A DNA stretch of 64,000 nucleotides from Ashinkailepas kermadecensis (Eukaryota; Arthropoda; Thecostraca; Neolepadidae), in the NCBI GenBank assembly GCA_034440615.1, contig JAOTOM010003166.1, forward strand, positions 1 through 64,000. The letters run 5' to 3'. A program made the position numbers and the translations under genes. Every line of letters begins with the position of its first letter. Positions within the stretch are counted from its first letter, which is position 1. Under the pieces are notes generated by a model. That model ran no database searches. It was given only the letters and a program-made list of their open reading frames with translations, and was not told the DNA's origin. This document shows, piece by piece, positions 1-12,310 of the stretch.

Positions 1-480
1 GAAAGAGCACGGGCGTCCCACTACCGGCGGGAGAACAATGGCGTCTGTCTGTCCGAGAAAGAGCACGGGCGTCCCCTACCGGCTGGAGAACAATGGCGTC
101 TGTCTGTCCGAGAAAGAATACGAGCGCCTCTACTGGAATGCTGGAAGGAAAACACCGGAGTCTCCGTCCGAGGGAGAACGCGACCGCCTCTCTGTTGGAA
201 GAACACGGGCGCCTCTCTGCCGGAGGGAGAAAACCTGCGTCTCTCTGCCCGAGGAAGAGCGAGGAGGTATCACTGCTGAAGAGATAATATGAGCGTCTCT
301 GCCCGAGGGAGAAGGGCCCTTGTGGCTCAAAGTTGCACTGATCTTTTATGTCTTTATGAGAACACCGACGTCTCTCTGCTGGAGGGAGAACGCGGCCGTC
401 TTTCTGCTGGAGGGAGAACACAGGCGTCTCTGCCCGAGGAAGAGCACCAGCGTCTCTCTGGCGGAGGGGAGAGCATGGCG
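1..480. repeat. 28-bp minisatellite, degenerate
   Basis: Tandem units of about 28 bp, pattern GAACACNGGCGTCTCTCTGC followed by CGGAGGGA. The first two double-units (56 bp) are nearly identical and later units drift. Short open frames exist on both strands but only because the unit lacks stops, so no gene is called. Degraded units seem to continue to about 720. The array is interrupted at 311-356 by a retrotransposon tail. Confidence 0.85.
311..356 (+). mobile_element. 46-bp CR1-like LINE 3' tail inside the minisatellite
   Basis: These 46 bases match 52061-52106, the 3' end of the CR1-like copy in the calreticulin gene, at all but one position. Both run into a short TATGTCTTT-type terminal repeat. 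CR1 elements insert as 5'-truncated copies, so this is best read as an extremely truncated insertion that split a minisatellite unit. Confidence 0.75.
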
Positions 481-911
481 TTTGGGCAGCAAGTGATCAG
501 CATGGTCTGTGCGACTTGAAACCCAACCGAGACACGATGCATGCAGAGCAGGTTCCCATGCGCAGAGAACATGTTCGTGCGAGGGAAAGTGCATGATCCT
601 TCATTCCAGGGGTGAACGTGATCTGTCATCACGTCTCCTTGTCGCGGTACAGCACGCCTTCTTCCTGAGGGGGAGACGACTTTTCACTGCCCGGAAAGCA
701 CATCTTACCGGGGGAGAACATACTATTGCGCGCCGGGGTCTACCATTTCCAAGCAGCCTTGATGCTGCCGCTGGCACGGGATGGGCGTTCTCTCGGTCGC
801 CGTTGGGCCCGCTGCTCCTCGCAGTGGCCGGAGTGCCCTGTGCTGTGGCGCTTGCATTTGCCGGGCACCGTGTGTGCGCCTCTCGCCAAAGCCCGGGCGA
901 CTTACCAGTGT
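481..911. other. no gene seen
   Basis: GC-moderate sequence with remnants of the upstream 28-bp repeat around 600-720. Open frames here have no recognisable domain and no clear splice or start context. Confidence 0.5.
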
Positions 912-913
912 CG

Positions 914-1064
914 CGTCACCGCCCGCCGACCATGGCTCGTGACGCCGCCTGCAAGGGAGGCGACACACCGTGGGACAAAGTCGGAGCCGCGTCACCGCCC
1001 GCCGACCATGGCTCGTGACGCCGCCTGCAGGGGAGGCGACACACCGTGGGACAAAGCCGGAGCC
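914..1064. repeat. 75-bp tandem duplication
   Basis: Two adjacent GC-rich copies of about 75 bp, each containing GCGTCACCGCCCGCCGACCA and ending in GGGACAAAGYCGGAGCC. They differ at only a few positions, so the duplication is recent. Confidence 0.9.
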
Positions 1065-2599
1065 GTGTTGACCGGTGTACCAGAATAGCCTTCCGGGTCG
1101 GGGCCGCATGCCTCGACTGCCGCAGCATGGCCGCTGCACAAACACACGTGGCCCCGAGGTGAACGCCGCCTGGTTGGTACGGCTGGGAAAATGTGATCCA
1201 ACAGTTTCATGGGACTGGACCATGTAAGCGGACAGGAATTTACCCTTTTTGTCTTTCTGTTTTGCCACTGAACCGGCAAGAATTATTGAAGACCAGCTTT
1301 TTTACGTTGCACTACAGACCAAGTAATTCGTTCGCAGCTGACTGGGCCATGACAGGCGACAGGCGCAGAGGTTTTTGATAGGCACAGAGGTTTTTCCCAC
1401 GCAGAGGCGCGCTCAGCACTGAGGGCGGGGCTGGCGCACGGGACGACGAGAGCGCCTCACAATTGGATCCACGTGTCTTGTCCGATCAGGAGCTATACAC
1501 TTTAATTTTAACTTTTTTATTAAATTATTAACATTAAAATTAAATACAGCTCGCAGCCCGACGACCTACACCTGCCTACACCACCTGAGGCTGCGTTTGT
1601 GGTGACGGTCGGGGAGGGGGAATAGCCCGGGCCGCACGTGGTGACACGTGCGTCTGTGTCTGGGCCGGCCGCCTAACGTCTGGCGCGCCTCCATGGCCTC
1701 CGTCATGGTCACTGGTAACTGCCGGCCAGGCATATCGCCCCCCCCAGAGGCACGGCCACCATGACTAGGTATGCACATTTTGAAGTCTGACAAAAAGATT
1801 GTGTCGGTGCTTTGCTTTGCTGCTTCCCAGGAAAGGTGCCCTGATCATAGTTGAGCCTTTCGTCCGATTAGTCTCCAAAATGCTGCAGCTAATTCGGTCC
1901 ATATTGTATTGTCGATCAGAATAATTCACTCCTCGTCATTGGCGGCAGAACAGGGGAGGGGGTGGAGGCACTGAGGCGCGGTGACCATCAGTTTAAATCT
2001 GGAAATTCAGCATTACCCGAATGACACTGACTGGAACGAATGAACCCCAAAACTTACCCTTATCCCCTCAGATTCGGGCGTTCGGCCACCTATGCTCCTC
2101 GCACGTTTCTGTCTTTATGTCAGGTTTTGGCAGCGTGCAGTGCTACAATCAGAATGTAATTTCGGTGGGCGTCAAGGTGTGATTATCTGGTACCTGCCAT
2201 CAGGGGCTCCGCCGTGTGTTTCAAGTTTGAGGATGGGCAGGGTTGACTCCATCTATGCCACCATAGGTGCATATACCGAAGTCCCATAGCCGAGGTAAAA
2301 CCGCATCCCCGGCAGCAGCAAAATGGCTCTCCAGCCACTCCTCGGAAGGTGTCTAACACGCGGTCCCCGGAGAAAACTGGCGCCGTTCACAAGTAGCCCC
2401 CCCCATATGGATTCCTTCGATTCGTCTCCGCTGGATAAATTATATGTTAGCAAGTATGTTGCAAAGTAAGTGCTGGAAGCATATTTTTTTTTCCAGATAA
2501 CTAAATCTGAGGAAAGGTAGTTCATGCAAAAACGAATGAAAATGGCCTAAAACCAGTGTTCCAGGTCGGCATACCGCTGTCGATCACGCGCCGCCGCCG
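1065..2599. other. no gene seen; unique-looking intergenic sequence
   Basis: Contains a short AT-rich patch at about 1500-1545 in otherwise mixed-composition DNA. No conserved protein motif, RNA gene or long repeat could be recognised. Confidence 0.5.
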
Positions 2600-4130
2600 C
2601 CGGGGGCGCAGCTGACGGGAGTGGTGGCGCGGGGGAGGCGCAGCTGACGGGAGTGGTGGCGCGGGGGAGGCGCAGCTGACAGGAGTGGTGGCGCGGGGAA
2701 GGCGCAGCTGACGGGAGTGGTGGTGCGGGGGAGGCGCAGCTGACAGGAGTGGTGGTGCGGGGGAGGCGTAGCTGACAGGAGTGGTGGTGCGGGGGAGGCG
2801 TAGCTGACGGGAGTGGTGGCGCGGGGGAGGCGCAGCTGACGGGAGTGGTGGCGCGTGGGAGGCGCAGCTGACGGGAGTGGTGGCGCGGGGGAGGCCCAGC
2901 TGACAGGAGTGGTGGTGCGGGGGAGGCGTAGGTGACAGGAGTGGTGGTGCGGGGGAGGCGTAGGTGACAGGAGTGGTGGCGCGTGGGAGGCGCAGCTGAC
3001 GGGAGTGGTGGCGCGTGGGAGGCGCAGCTGACGGGAGTGGTGGCGCGGGGGAGGCGCAGCTGACAGGAGTGGTGGTGCGGGGGAGGCGTAGGTGACGGGA
3101 GTGGTGGTGCGGGGGAGGCGCAGCTGACAGGAGTGGTGGCGCGGGGAGGCGCAGCTGACAGGAGTGGTGGTGCGGGGAGGCGCAGCTGACAGGAGTGGTG
3201 GTGCGGGGGAGGCGCAGCTGACAGGAGTGGTGGTGCGGGGGAGGCGCAGCTGACAGGAGTGGTGGTGCGGGGAGGCGCAGCTGACAGGAGTGGTGGTGCG
3301 GGGGAGGCGCAGCTGACAGGAGTGGTGGCGCGGGGAGGCGCAGCTGACGGGAGTGGTGGTGCGGGGGAGGCGCAGCTGACAGGAGTGGTGGTGCGGGGGA
3401 GGCGCAGCTGACAGGAGTGGTGGTGCGGGGGAGGCGTAGCTGACGGGAGTGGTGGCGCGGGGGAGGCGCAGCTGACAGGAGTGGTGGTGCGGGGGAGGCG
3501 CAGCTGACAGGAGTGGTGGTGCGGGGGAGGCGCAGCTGACAGGAGTGGTGGTGCGGGGAGGCGCAGCTGACAGGAGTGGTGGCGCGGGGAGGCGCAGCTG
3601 ACAGGAGTGGTGGTGCGGGGGAGGCGCAGCTGACAGGAGTGGTGGTGCGGGGAGGCGCAGCTGACAGGAGTGGTGGTGCGGGGGAGGCGTAGCTGACGGG
3701 AGTGGTGGCGCGGGGGAGGCGCAGCTGACAGGAGTGGTGGCGCGGGGAGGCGCAGCTGACAGGAGTGGTGGTGCGGCGGGAGGCGCAGCTGACAGGAGTG
3801 GTGGTGCGGGGGAGGCGCAGCTGACAGGAGTGGTGGTGCGGGGGAGGCGCAGCTGACAGGAGTGGTGGCGCGGGGGAGGCGCAGCTGACAGGAGTGGTGG
3901 TGCGGGGGAGGCGCAGCTGACAGGAGTGGTGGTGCGGGGGAGGCGTAGGTGACGGGAGTGGTGGCGCGGGGGAGGCGCAGCTGACAGGAGTGGTGGTGCG
4001 GGGGAGGCGCAGCTGACGGGAGTGGTGGTGCGGGGGAGGCGCAGCTGACAGGAGTGGTGGTGCGGGGGAGGCGCAGCTGACAGGAGTGGTGGTGCGGGGG
4101 AGGCGCAGCTGACGGGAGTGGTGGCGCGGT
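2600..4130. repeat. 32-bp GC-rich minisatellite, nearly 50 copies
   Basis: Head-to-tail units of 31-33 bp built on GCAGCTGACAGGAGTGGTGG then TGCGGGGGAGGC. Variation is mainly CAGG/CGGG, GGTGC/GGCGC and 4-5 G in the G-run. Both minus-strand frames stay open over about 1.7 kb because the unit has no stop codon in that orientation, giving His/Pro/Ser-rich repeats (PPHHHSCQLRLP type). No start context, domain or splice structure supports translation. The G-rich + strand could form G-quadruplexes. Confidence 0.92.
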
Positions 4131-4345
4131 CCCGCGGAGCGGTGTTGCGGCTGGGGAAGTTGACTCCGCACGAACCGCTCCCGCCGCCCGGGCTGGGTCG
4201 GCTCCGTCCCCCGACCTGCGTCCTGGTTCAGGCTGGATCAAGCCCCCGACCTCTGGGGCCGCTGCGGCGCCGTGCTGCTGGTGTAGCTGCGGCCCGGTGT
4301 ACCCGCGGCTGTGCCGTGTGCAGCAGGTAGAGCTGACGCGTGTGG
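4131..4345. other. GC-rich flank of the minisatellite
   Basis: CpG-rich sequence directly abutting the array with no repeat unit. A 70-codon open frame on + (4118-4330) has no recognisable motif and is not called as a gene. Confidence 0.4.
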
Positions 4346-4455
4346 TCTGCGAGCTGCTGCTGAGAGCGGTAGACACCGCCACCTATACCTGCCGTGCCAA
4401 TGCGCACGTGTTCTACATGCTGCTGAGGGCGGTAGACACCGCCACCAATATTTAG
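4346..4455. repeat. short tandem duplication
   Basis: Two copies of a segment containing GCTGCTGAGRGCGGTAGACA followed by CCGCCACC, about 70 bp apart. A third degenerate relative (TGTTCTACCTACTGCTGGTA) lies near 4500. Confidence 0.8.
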
Positions 4456-6310
4456 GTACCCGGTATCTAGAAGAATGGTGACCGGATCAATGTGCCATGT
4501 GTTCTACCTACTGCTGGTACCACCGATGCTTTCACACGCGGCGACCACGGACCTGGGTCATGGCGAACCAGGCAGCTAAATGCAATGGAATCGGTCACGT
4601 TGAATTTAATCTAAGGAGTTTTTATTGTGGGGAGATTGGACAAATGAGCCGAAAATATGAACTTTTCCCTAACTTTGAGCTGCTTTGAAAACTGCCCATT
4701 CCGTTCGCGGACTACCCACTCCCCCATACACACACACACGAAAAATGTTATAAAACCGAGGAACGGATAATCCTCCCCTCCCCTACACCGTGAGAGTCCG
4801 CCACGAGATCGACTCTCTGGTACTGAACCGACTTCCTCCCGTGATGATGAACCTAGCACACGAAGGGGTAGCTGTTGGTGGGGGCTGCACTCCGTGTTTG
4901 CCGCGGCACAGCCGCTGTGGGTGGGGGCTGGTGGCTGGCTAATCCACCTGTCGACTGCCGGCCGGTCAGGTGTACCCCTCACTGACTGGTCAAAGCTGAG
5001 GTGTTGCGTAATTGCATGATGAGGTTACAGCCACACGAGCTGACCGGGCCAAGTTCGGGCTTCAGAATGTGTACCGGATGTTGTGATGCCGTGGTGTTGA
5101 GCTGCCACATCACGCGTCACAGCGGCGCAACCATTGCCACCAATGCATATTCGGCTAACAAAGTATTGAAATATTACCTAATCCTGGAGGAAATAGCATT
5201 AGAACGACTCACGATAGCTACCGAAGCGGGGACTATAGCTGAAAGGTGCTGTTACTGCGCTTACCCAGATGCGAAACTTACGATTTTCACGATATGATTG
5301 CGATCAACTTGTAACTTTATTACGATATATATGATGGCAATGGGTGTGAAATGGTGAGATTAGTCATAGGCAAGATTACCAGACCATGTCGTACTATCAT
5401 TACACTGTCATTGCACCATGTAGCAGAATAATAACACGTTTGGTCATTGTCAGCTGGGTGTTGTAAACGCAGGTCCATGGCAGATCCATGGCAGGTCCGG
5501 CTTACTGTCCCCGGCCGCTGACGGTACCCGATTAGCCAATGAGAAGCCTTCTAGGTGCGACAAGGATTTTGTTGTTGTTGTTGTTGGCGAGCTCTAGGAT
5601 GTCCTGTGTCGCGTCGGCTGTTGTGTGTGACGAACAATGAACTCGCGGCATGTGTCGGAAAATAGGTCAACAACTAATTTTAGACCCATTGGATTACCAT
5701 TGGAACCGCAAAAGCAGTAAACTTACAAACTCGCTGGTAACTGCACCCGCTTTAACATGGATTACTCGGGAACTTCTACTCCGATTTCGACACAATCTAC
5801 GTATTTTTGTAAATAAATGACAGCGCAATCGTCTAAGTCAAACATTTCATCAGACACTTGCTACGTGCCACGCGCATGGGGAGAAAATATTAAATTGGCC
5901 ATCTTGGGATATTTTGAACGTCTTGCATCACAGGTCACGAACCAAATACATATACGCAATGAACTGATCGACGTAGGCAAATGTTCCAGCTACACCTTTA
6001 TATGGAACACAAAGCTCTCCGTCCCATAGCGTCGACACTGGTATCAATATATTCTCCACACGTTGCGTTATTTTTTCTTTACATCTTGCGGTTTACACAG
6101 CGATGGCGGACGAACTACGGAGAAATACGCATTCGAACTTGCATGTACGTGAAGCCCATTGCACTGTTGCATTGAAAGTATCTTCAGATTTACATTGACG
6201 ACCCGTCAACTATCGCTGCCTTCACGTTTGTATAAACCTTCCAGTCACTGGCCGTCGTACCGCTGCTAGCGACGTTAGGCCGCTGCCCAATGCATCCAGC
6301 CAAGAAAGCA
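4456..6310. other. no gene seen
   Basis: Unique-looking sequence. A (GTT)n run is at about 5569-5587. Open frames up to 123 codons lack recognisable domains. Confidence 0.5.
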
Positions 6311-6491
6311 GGTAGCGCACGTGTTGTGTCGCCGCCAGATACCCAGAAACGATAATAATCACTTAAACCAGGGAGATCACGTGCTGTGGTGCCGCTAGAT
6401 ACCCAGAGACGATAATAATCACTTAAACCAGGCAGCGCACGTGTTGTGTCGCCGCCAGATACCCAGAGACGATAATAATCACCTAAAACTG
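6311..6491. repeat. 60-bp tandem repeat, three copies
   Basis: Three consecutive 60-bp units containing CAGATACCCAGAGACGATAA and ending TAATCACTTAAACCAGG. The middle unit is the most diverged. Each unit carries a CACGTG or CACGTGY E-box-like site near its start. No coding potential beyond the repeat. Confidence 0.92.
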
Positions 6492-7317
6492 GTGGGGCCA
6501 GTGGTAGTTCCAATGTGAACTATGAACGAACTCGGATTACTTCACTGGTTACTCATTGTCGAGAAGGAAATTAACAATGTTCCGATAAGCAGGGGCGATT
6601 GAACGTTTCCTCTGGCCGAGGGGGGGGCTCCCATCGAAGGAGAAATGCCACATTTTCTCAAGTTCCATTTCTTAGGTTATATAAAAAGAAGTAGTTTACC
6701 TTCGGTTGACGGACCCGAAACTCTAAATAATCAATAAATCAATCAATCAATGCATAGTTACCGAGAAGTGCTAAGACGCTTCTGTTAAGTTAAGACTGTG
6801 ATGGGGTCTGTGTATTCGATCAGTTATCATCCTCTTATCCATGAGCGCATGAGCGGTCCAAAAAAATGGTGCGACAAGGCAATTTTTAGGCCAGTTCTTT
6901 CCAATCAACGCCATTGAGTTAATGGTCATGATCGGAGAAAATAGGGACATGTAGTCCAGCCCCCACCCCCGGAGCTTACTTCCATGCGCTGATCATTCTG
7001 AATTGACAGGAGGCTGGCCGGATATCTACAGTGTTTTCTTTCAAATACTTGCGCTGTTGAGTTGGACAGTCATCAGCTCTACTATGTTTTGATGGCTCGA
7101 ATATTTATATTGTTTTCCGTCGAAGGATTGCGTGGTTTTGTTGGGCAGGGTCAGCAGCTGTGCTGTGTTTTGATGCAGGACTCACCAGCTGATGTGTCTG
7201 GGTGCCTCGCCTGTGCAACTTGACCAGTCGCAAGACTCCAGGCGTCGTAGCAACTGTCTCGTCCGTCGCTCACCGACGTCACCCAGTGAATCGTCACATC
7301 CAGAGACAGGGCCAGCG
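6492..7317. other. no gene seen
   Basis: AT-leaning sequence with a short (AATC)n stretch at about 6732-6752. No motif recognised. Confidence 0.5.
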
Positions 7318-7890
7318 ATCCGACCAGTGACCCGACCAGTGACCCGACCAGTGAGCCGACCACGTGACCCGACCAGTGACCCGACCCGTGAGCGACCAGT
7401 AACACGACCAGTGACCCGAACAGTGACCCGACCAGTGACACCACCAGTGACCCGACCACGTGACCCGACCAGTAACACGACCAGTGACCCGACCAGTGAC
7501 CCGACCAGTGACACGACCAGTGACACGACCAGTGATCCGACCAGTAACACGACCAGTGACCCGACCAGTGAGCCGACCAGTGACCCGACCAGTAACACGA
7601 CCAGTGACCCGACCAGTGACCCAGAAAGTAACCCGACCATTAATTTTCCCAGTTACACGTTCAGTGACCCGGCCAGTAACCCTCCCAGTGACCCTCCCAG
7701 TGACCCTCCCAGTGACCCGACTAGTGACCCTCCCAGTGACCCTCCCAGCTACCCGTCTAGTGACCTGACCACTGACCCTGCCAGTGACCCAGCCAGTGAC
7801 CCTCCCAATGACCCAGCCAGTGACCCTCCCAGTGACCCTACCATTGACCATTCTAGTGACCCGTCTAGTGACCTGACCAATCGGATCGGC
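7318..7890. repeat. 12-bp minisatellite (TGACCCGACCAG)n
   Basis: About 45 units of 12 bp. The first half is regular TGACCCGACCAG; from about 7676 units drift to CCCAGTGACCCT and CCAGTGACCCAG. Because 12 is a multiple of three and the unit has no stop, both strands stay open (282 codons on +, 202 on minus), encoding TRPV or DPTS repeats. Those frames look like by-products; no domain, signal peptide or splice context supports a protein. Confidence 0.9.
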
Positions 7891-7984
7891 CATGGAGCTC
7901 ACCGAACAAAAAAAAATCCGAACGTGACTAAGTCAACGTTGGTGGTCATTTTGTCAAAACGCAAAAACCAAGGCAATACCAAGG

Positions 7985-8450
7985 GAACTAATGCTAAAAC
8001 TAAGGGAACTATGGCTAAAACTAAGGCCTCGACTAACTGAACTAACATTGGGTACTAATATTACTAACCAAGGGAACTAATATAACCAGCTATGAAAACC
8101 AACATAACTAACTAGGACTAACCAAGTTCACTAAGGCTACGAGCCATTGGTACTAAGGAAACATTGAATGGTATAAAGGTAACCAACCCCGGGTACTAAG
8201 GCGATTAACCAAGGATAATAAGGTATTAACCGAGGCGACCAACGTAACCCACAGGTAGACAGCCTGGACCGACTAAAGCAATAACGTGAATACTAAGGCG
8301 AACAACCAACGGTACTAATACGACTAACCATGTATACTAATGACACTAACGAGGAAAAGTAAGATAGCCAACGAAGAGTACCAACACATATACTAGTATG
8401 ACCAACCATGGGTACAACCAGTAATAACTAAAAAATACTTTGACTAACAA
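7985..8450. repeat. degenerate ACTAA/CCAAGG tandem region
   Basis: Irregular repetition of ACTAACCAAGG-like and GGTACTAAGGC-like words every 15-25 bp. It looks like an old, mutated short-unit satellite continuing from the 12-bp array. Confidence 0.65.
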
Positions 8451-11055
8451 AAGGCAAATTATGCGACAATCCACGTCGGCGATTCGGAGTAAGGGATGAG
8501 TAGGAGGTCCGGTTATGGGCTGGTAGGGTTACAACCCACCTTTGAGGTTGCTTAATCCCACCAAGCACTTGCAACCGATTTTCCAAGACCTCAGTAGTGA
8601 GATCTTTTCGTGCCCGTGGCAACAGCGACGGCCGGAGATGTTTCCGATGCTGTTGATATTATGCGACATCTGCTGTCGAAAACTGCAGGCAGCGCCAAAT
8701 CCAAGCCATGCACGTTTCAGTAAGGCCCACGTCCACCAGACCATGCACGTCTCAGCAAAGCCTACATTGCAGCCATATTCTTCCTCATTGTGGCGGACCG
8801 TGGGAGGGGGTTACGATACCATGCCCCCAAGAGGTTTGATTGCAGTAGGTAAGTGACATTCTCCTGTACGGAAAATGCATCCCAAAGTTTGTTTTGATTT
8901 AGTTCTTAGGTAGACAGCTATGTTTTGATTTAGTTCGAAGGTGAAAATAAATTGAAACCCAAAGGGGGACCCCATTGAAACCCAACATTCTTTCATAATC
9001 GTTTTTTTGTTTGGGGGGGGGAGAGGGACTTGATCCCTCCACTAAGCCACCACTGAAGCGCGTGTTTGGATCTGCCACTGATACTTGATGTACCGGTAGC
9101 CAATGCATGGCTTGCCATATTTTCCCTGCAAGGACTTCTATCGGTTCTATGAATATCTTTCAGTGTTACGTGGTTTAGCCGTTCATCGGTGTGCCATGTA
9201 ATTGGACACGTAAGAGGCAGGTGCAACTGTAGCAAGGTTACTACTGATTGGAGACAAACGAACAATATCGATAAGTATAGGGAAAATAAGCATAACGTTC
9301 GCTACCTGTGAAGTGATCAGTGCACTATACGTTCGCACTTGTCATTATTGGTAAAGCATCGCCGAAGTGTAATTCAAGAAACCTCAACTGAAGTATATTT
9401 ACATGGGCGGCGATTAAGCAATATGTACATGCAAACATATAGTAGGAAGTTCGCAGAGTCTGACAAAGGTTAACAAAAGCCTTCATACAATTTTGCAAGA
9501 CTACATACAGTATGTCAGGTTTGTTTTCATTTGCTTCCGTACAACTTCTTCCGCAGGGGTATGGCGCCGTGACCCGGCGTGCAGACGTCGATCTCCCAAT
9601 AGCCACCGTCAAAAAGTATCAAGTGTATTCTATGAAAAATAAAACGGATGTTAAACAACTGTGCCGAAATGACCTATCCATGCCATCACATGTCAAAAAG
9701 GTTAGAAGGGGCTCGATGGCTTCAAACTCTGATCTGATTCGATCTTATGCTGAATAGCAATGCTATTCAAAACAATGTCGAATAGCAATGTTTGCATGTT
9801 GAATGACAATACGATGACTCTAGACTAGAATATCACATGATTAGCACAGCCTTCGGAGCCTCATGCGACTCCTTGCATGACAACCCACACGTCAGTCAAA
9901 CAGAGAACCTGGATAATCACACAAGCAAAACCGAGACAACATTCTTTCGAGATCGCAGACGCCCCCCGGCCCCTCTTCGGCTGGTGACCTATGCAAGACA
10001 AGAGAGCGCCGAGGGTGGACAGCGGCTGAGGGATGCTAGCAAGTCTAGCACTTTTCCCACTTCTCTATGTCCCTGACGATTGATTTATCCAGGTCCATCT
10101 CGCAATGGACGTTCATGACCTTCGTTCGAATAAACTAGTTTGTGTTTCTCACCGACGTCGCCGGTTGTTTTTGGTGCAGGACGCAGTGAGACACGCACCA
10201 TAGGCCGATCGCTCCTTCCAGTTTCGCTGCGCGCACTACATGTTCCCCTTCGACGACTACACTCCATCCGTCTTCCTCCTCGATAATGTGCAGCTATGGT
10301 GCATGGCCCTCGCTGAGGACCGTGCCCTCCTCCCCCATCACACGCAGGAGCGAGTTCATGGCGTTGTCTGCGAAAATAGCATCAGTCAAATAATGTAGCA
10401 AACTAAAGTTGAACTTTGCTTATTATGGAAAATGATCAAGGTGTCAAAGCAAAGCTATTGGAAAAGGGGAGAACAAAGATCGCATACCAGTTGCTCAGAG
10501 AACGCCCGACTGAGAAAGAACATCCATACTTATGTTGCGTAGGAGTTCTTGCAAAGTACAAGCGATCACATTGTCTTGTTCCCAAATGTTCTTACGCAAT
10601 AACAAAAGCTTAGGGAAGAATGCAAAATAGCATGCAAGCACCCAAAGATGCACGAATGCCACTTGTCATGTCAAATTAAGCATGTTACAAAGATACATTT
10701 TTAAAGAGAATGTACTCCCAATAGTGGAAGAGTAACTTTGTGTGTCGAGGTTAACCCGGGAACGGCCGCTGATCGGCCGACCCTCTCCCTCAAGAGGAGA
10801 TTTGGTCCCCTACTCCTTTCCAAATTAGGCCCGTATAAAAAATGGGTTTCTCTGCGTTGCATAGCTGCATCTCTCTGCGTGAGAAGTCATAGGTTCAGTC
10901 ATGAAGTGAAGGCTGAACGTCATACCTCTAATAGCTATGCTAAGAGACAAGGTCGGGATTTCGGTTTTCAGCCGACTAATTTTTGTAATGTTTCTGCCCC
11001 CACCCCACCGCTACATTTTCAGTTTTCGAAGATTCCAGTTCCAAATTATGTATCA
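8451..11055. other. no gene seen
   Basis: Unique-looking intergenic DNA. The longest open frames (104 and 117 codons) match no family recognised here. A G-run (9009-9022) and mixed short repeats are present. Confidence 0.5.
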
Positions 11056-11682
11056 TTAGAAAGGTCTCGTAGAGATATCAGCAAGCTGTGACCTATTGAA
11101 CATGTTTGCCACTGTGTAGTAGATGGCACCAATGGAGTACTTTCTTGTCTTGTTGTTACCCACAGGATTGAACACCACAAACTCGTCATAGTAGAATATC
11201 AAGAGAATATCTCCAGATTCGGCACTGCTTCGATGCTGAGATCCATAAAAAAATGTCACAGTGCACCCCAGGCTGGCATCGCACATCCATTTGCAACTCT
11301 GTCTCCTCAAGAATTGATACCAACTGCACACTTGGCGGGATGAACTGGGGCACATGCACTTCTGATCGTCCCTCTATGGTGCACGAAATGGGTGTCACAT
11401 ATCCCTTTTCAACCTTCGCGTGACGCATGAGCTTGTGACTCGTGTCGATATTTCTCAGTTCCCTCATAGTGCTCACATTTCCTAATATTTCTGATGGCAG
11501 CGCATTTGGGTTTTGTTTTTTCATATCATCACATTCAGTTACTACAGCATGACATATGTCTTTCATTTTACTCACTATGCTTTGAGATATGGTTTTAGGA
11601 ACAGCCTTAGCTTGCAGAGACATAATGAAGTCTGCCACATCAATGGAGCTGCTTTTTGCCTTTGTGGATTGTTCTGATTACT
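11056..11682 (-). pseudogene. 3' part of LINE-interrupted zinc-finger gene (uncharacterised animal family)
   Basis: Minus-strand coding remnant. From about 11682 down to about 11265 one frame is open (…DVADFIMSLQAKAVPK…, …HVPQFIPP…). A single frameshift near 11265 moves to the frame containing FYYDEFVVFNPVGNN and YSIGAIYYTVANM, which ends at 11056. From memory, the pattern FYYDxFxxxNPxGxxxxxxxxGAIYxTxxN is a hallmark of a widespread, functionally uncharacterised animal protein family that starts with two C2H2-like fingers and is often found next to transposons. Family assignment is unverified. The expected downstream continuation is missing, so the copy is 3' truncated as well as frameshifted. 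It joins in frame with 15484-15789 once the LINE is ignored. Confidence 0.6.
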
Positions 11683-12310
11683 TTTTTTCCCTAAATATTT
11701 AGCGGAGGTAAAGTGCCATCTGCTAGCGATTGCTACGTTAAAGAAGAAATTACGTTAATCCGGCTTATGTGACATCCGGTTATATCAACTAGTCAAGAAA
11801 GGAGAGACGCCGTCAAACAAGAAACATGGCGTAGAGACGATACACGCATGGCATACAGGTACATATACATACATACAGACACTCATGACAATGGAAGGAC
11901 ATTTGGAGGGTGGGCAGCATCGTAACCTCCGGAGAGGCTCCACTGCCCACCTGCGACCTGGCTGGCGAAGCGGAGGCCTGTCACCCAGAGCGAGTCGTGG
12001 GATTCAGGCCCGACCTTGTATGTGTAGGTGTATGTTTTAAGTTAAAGCTTGGAAACCCCTAAAAGGGGAAAACCAAGCTGCTCGGAAAACCCGTAGGTAA
12101 AAAACCAAGCGCAATTTAAAAGGAAGTCCGTCCGTATTAGCCAAATTGGATCGGATCCTGTCTACCTAGTGTGAGATAACCTATATGTATGTGTTTTGCG
12201 ACGTCGGTGAGGAAGAGATGTGGAGCGGAGTCATACAGCCAGTACGAAGTGTGGCACGTGTCATATAACTTTCATCAGGTTAGCTTGAATCAGGAAATGT
12301 AACGGAGGCT

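Noticed and set aside
2522..4382. 549- and 611-codon minus-strand frames rich in His/Pro/Ser
   Set aside because: They are two readings of the same 32-bp minisatellite; no domain outside the repeat, no splice or start context.
7192..8040. 282-codon DPTS-repeat protein
   Set aside because: Generated by a 12-bp repeat lacking stops; the opposite strand is equally open, so openness is not evidence of coding.
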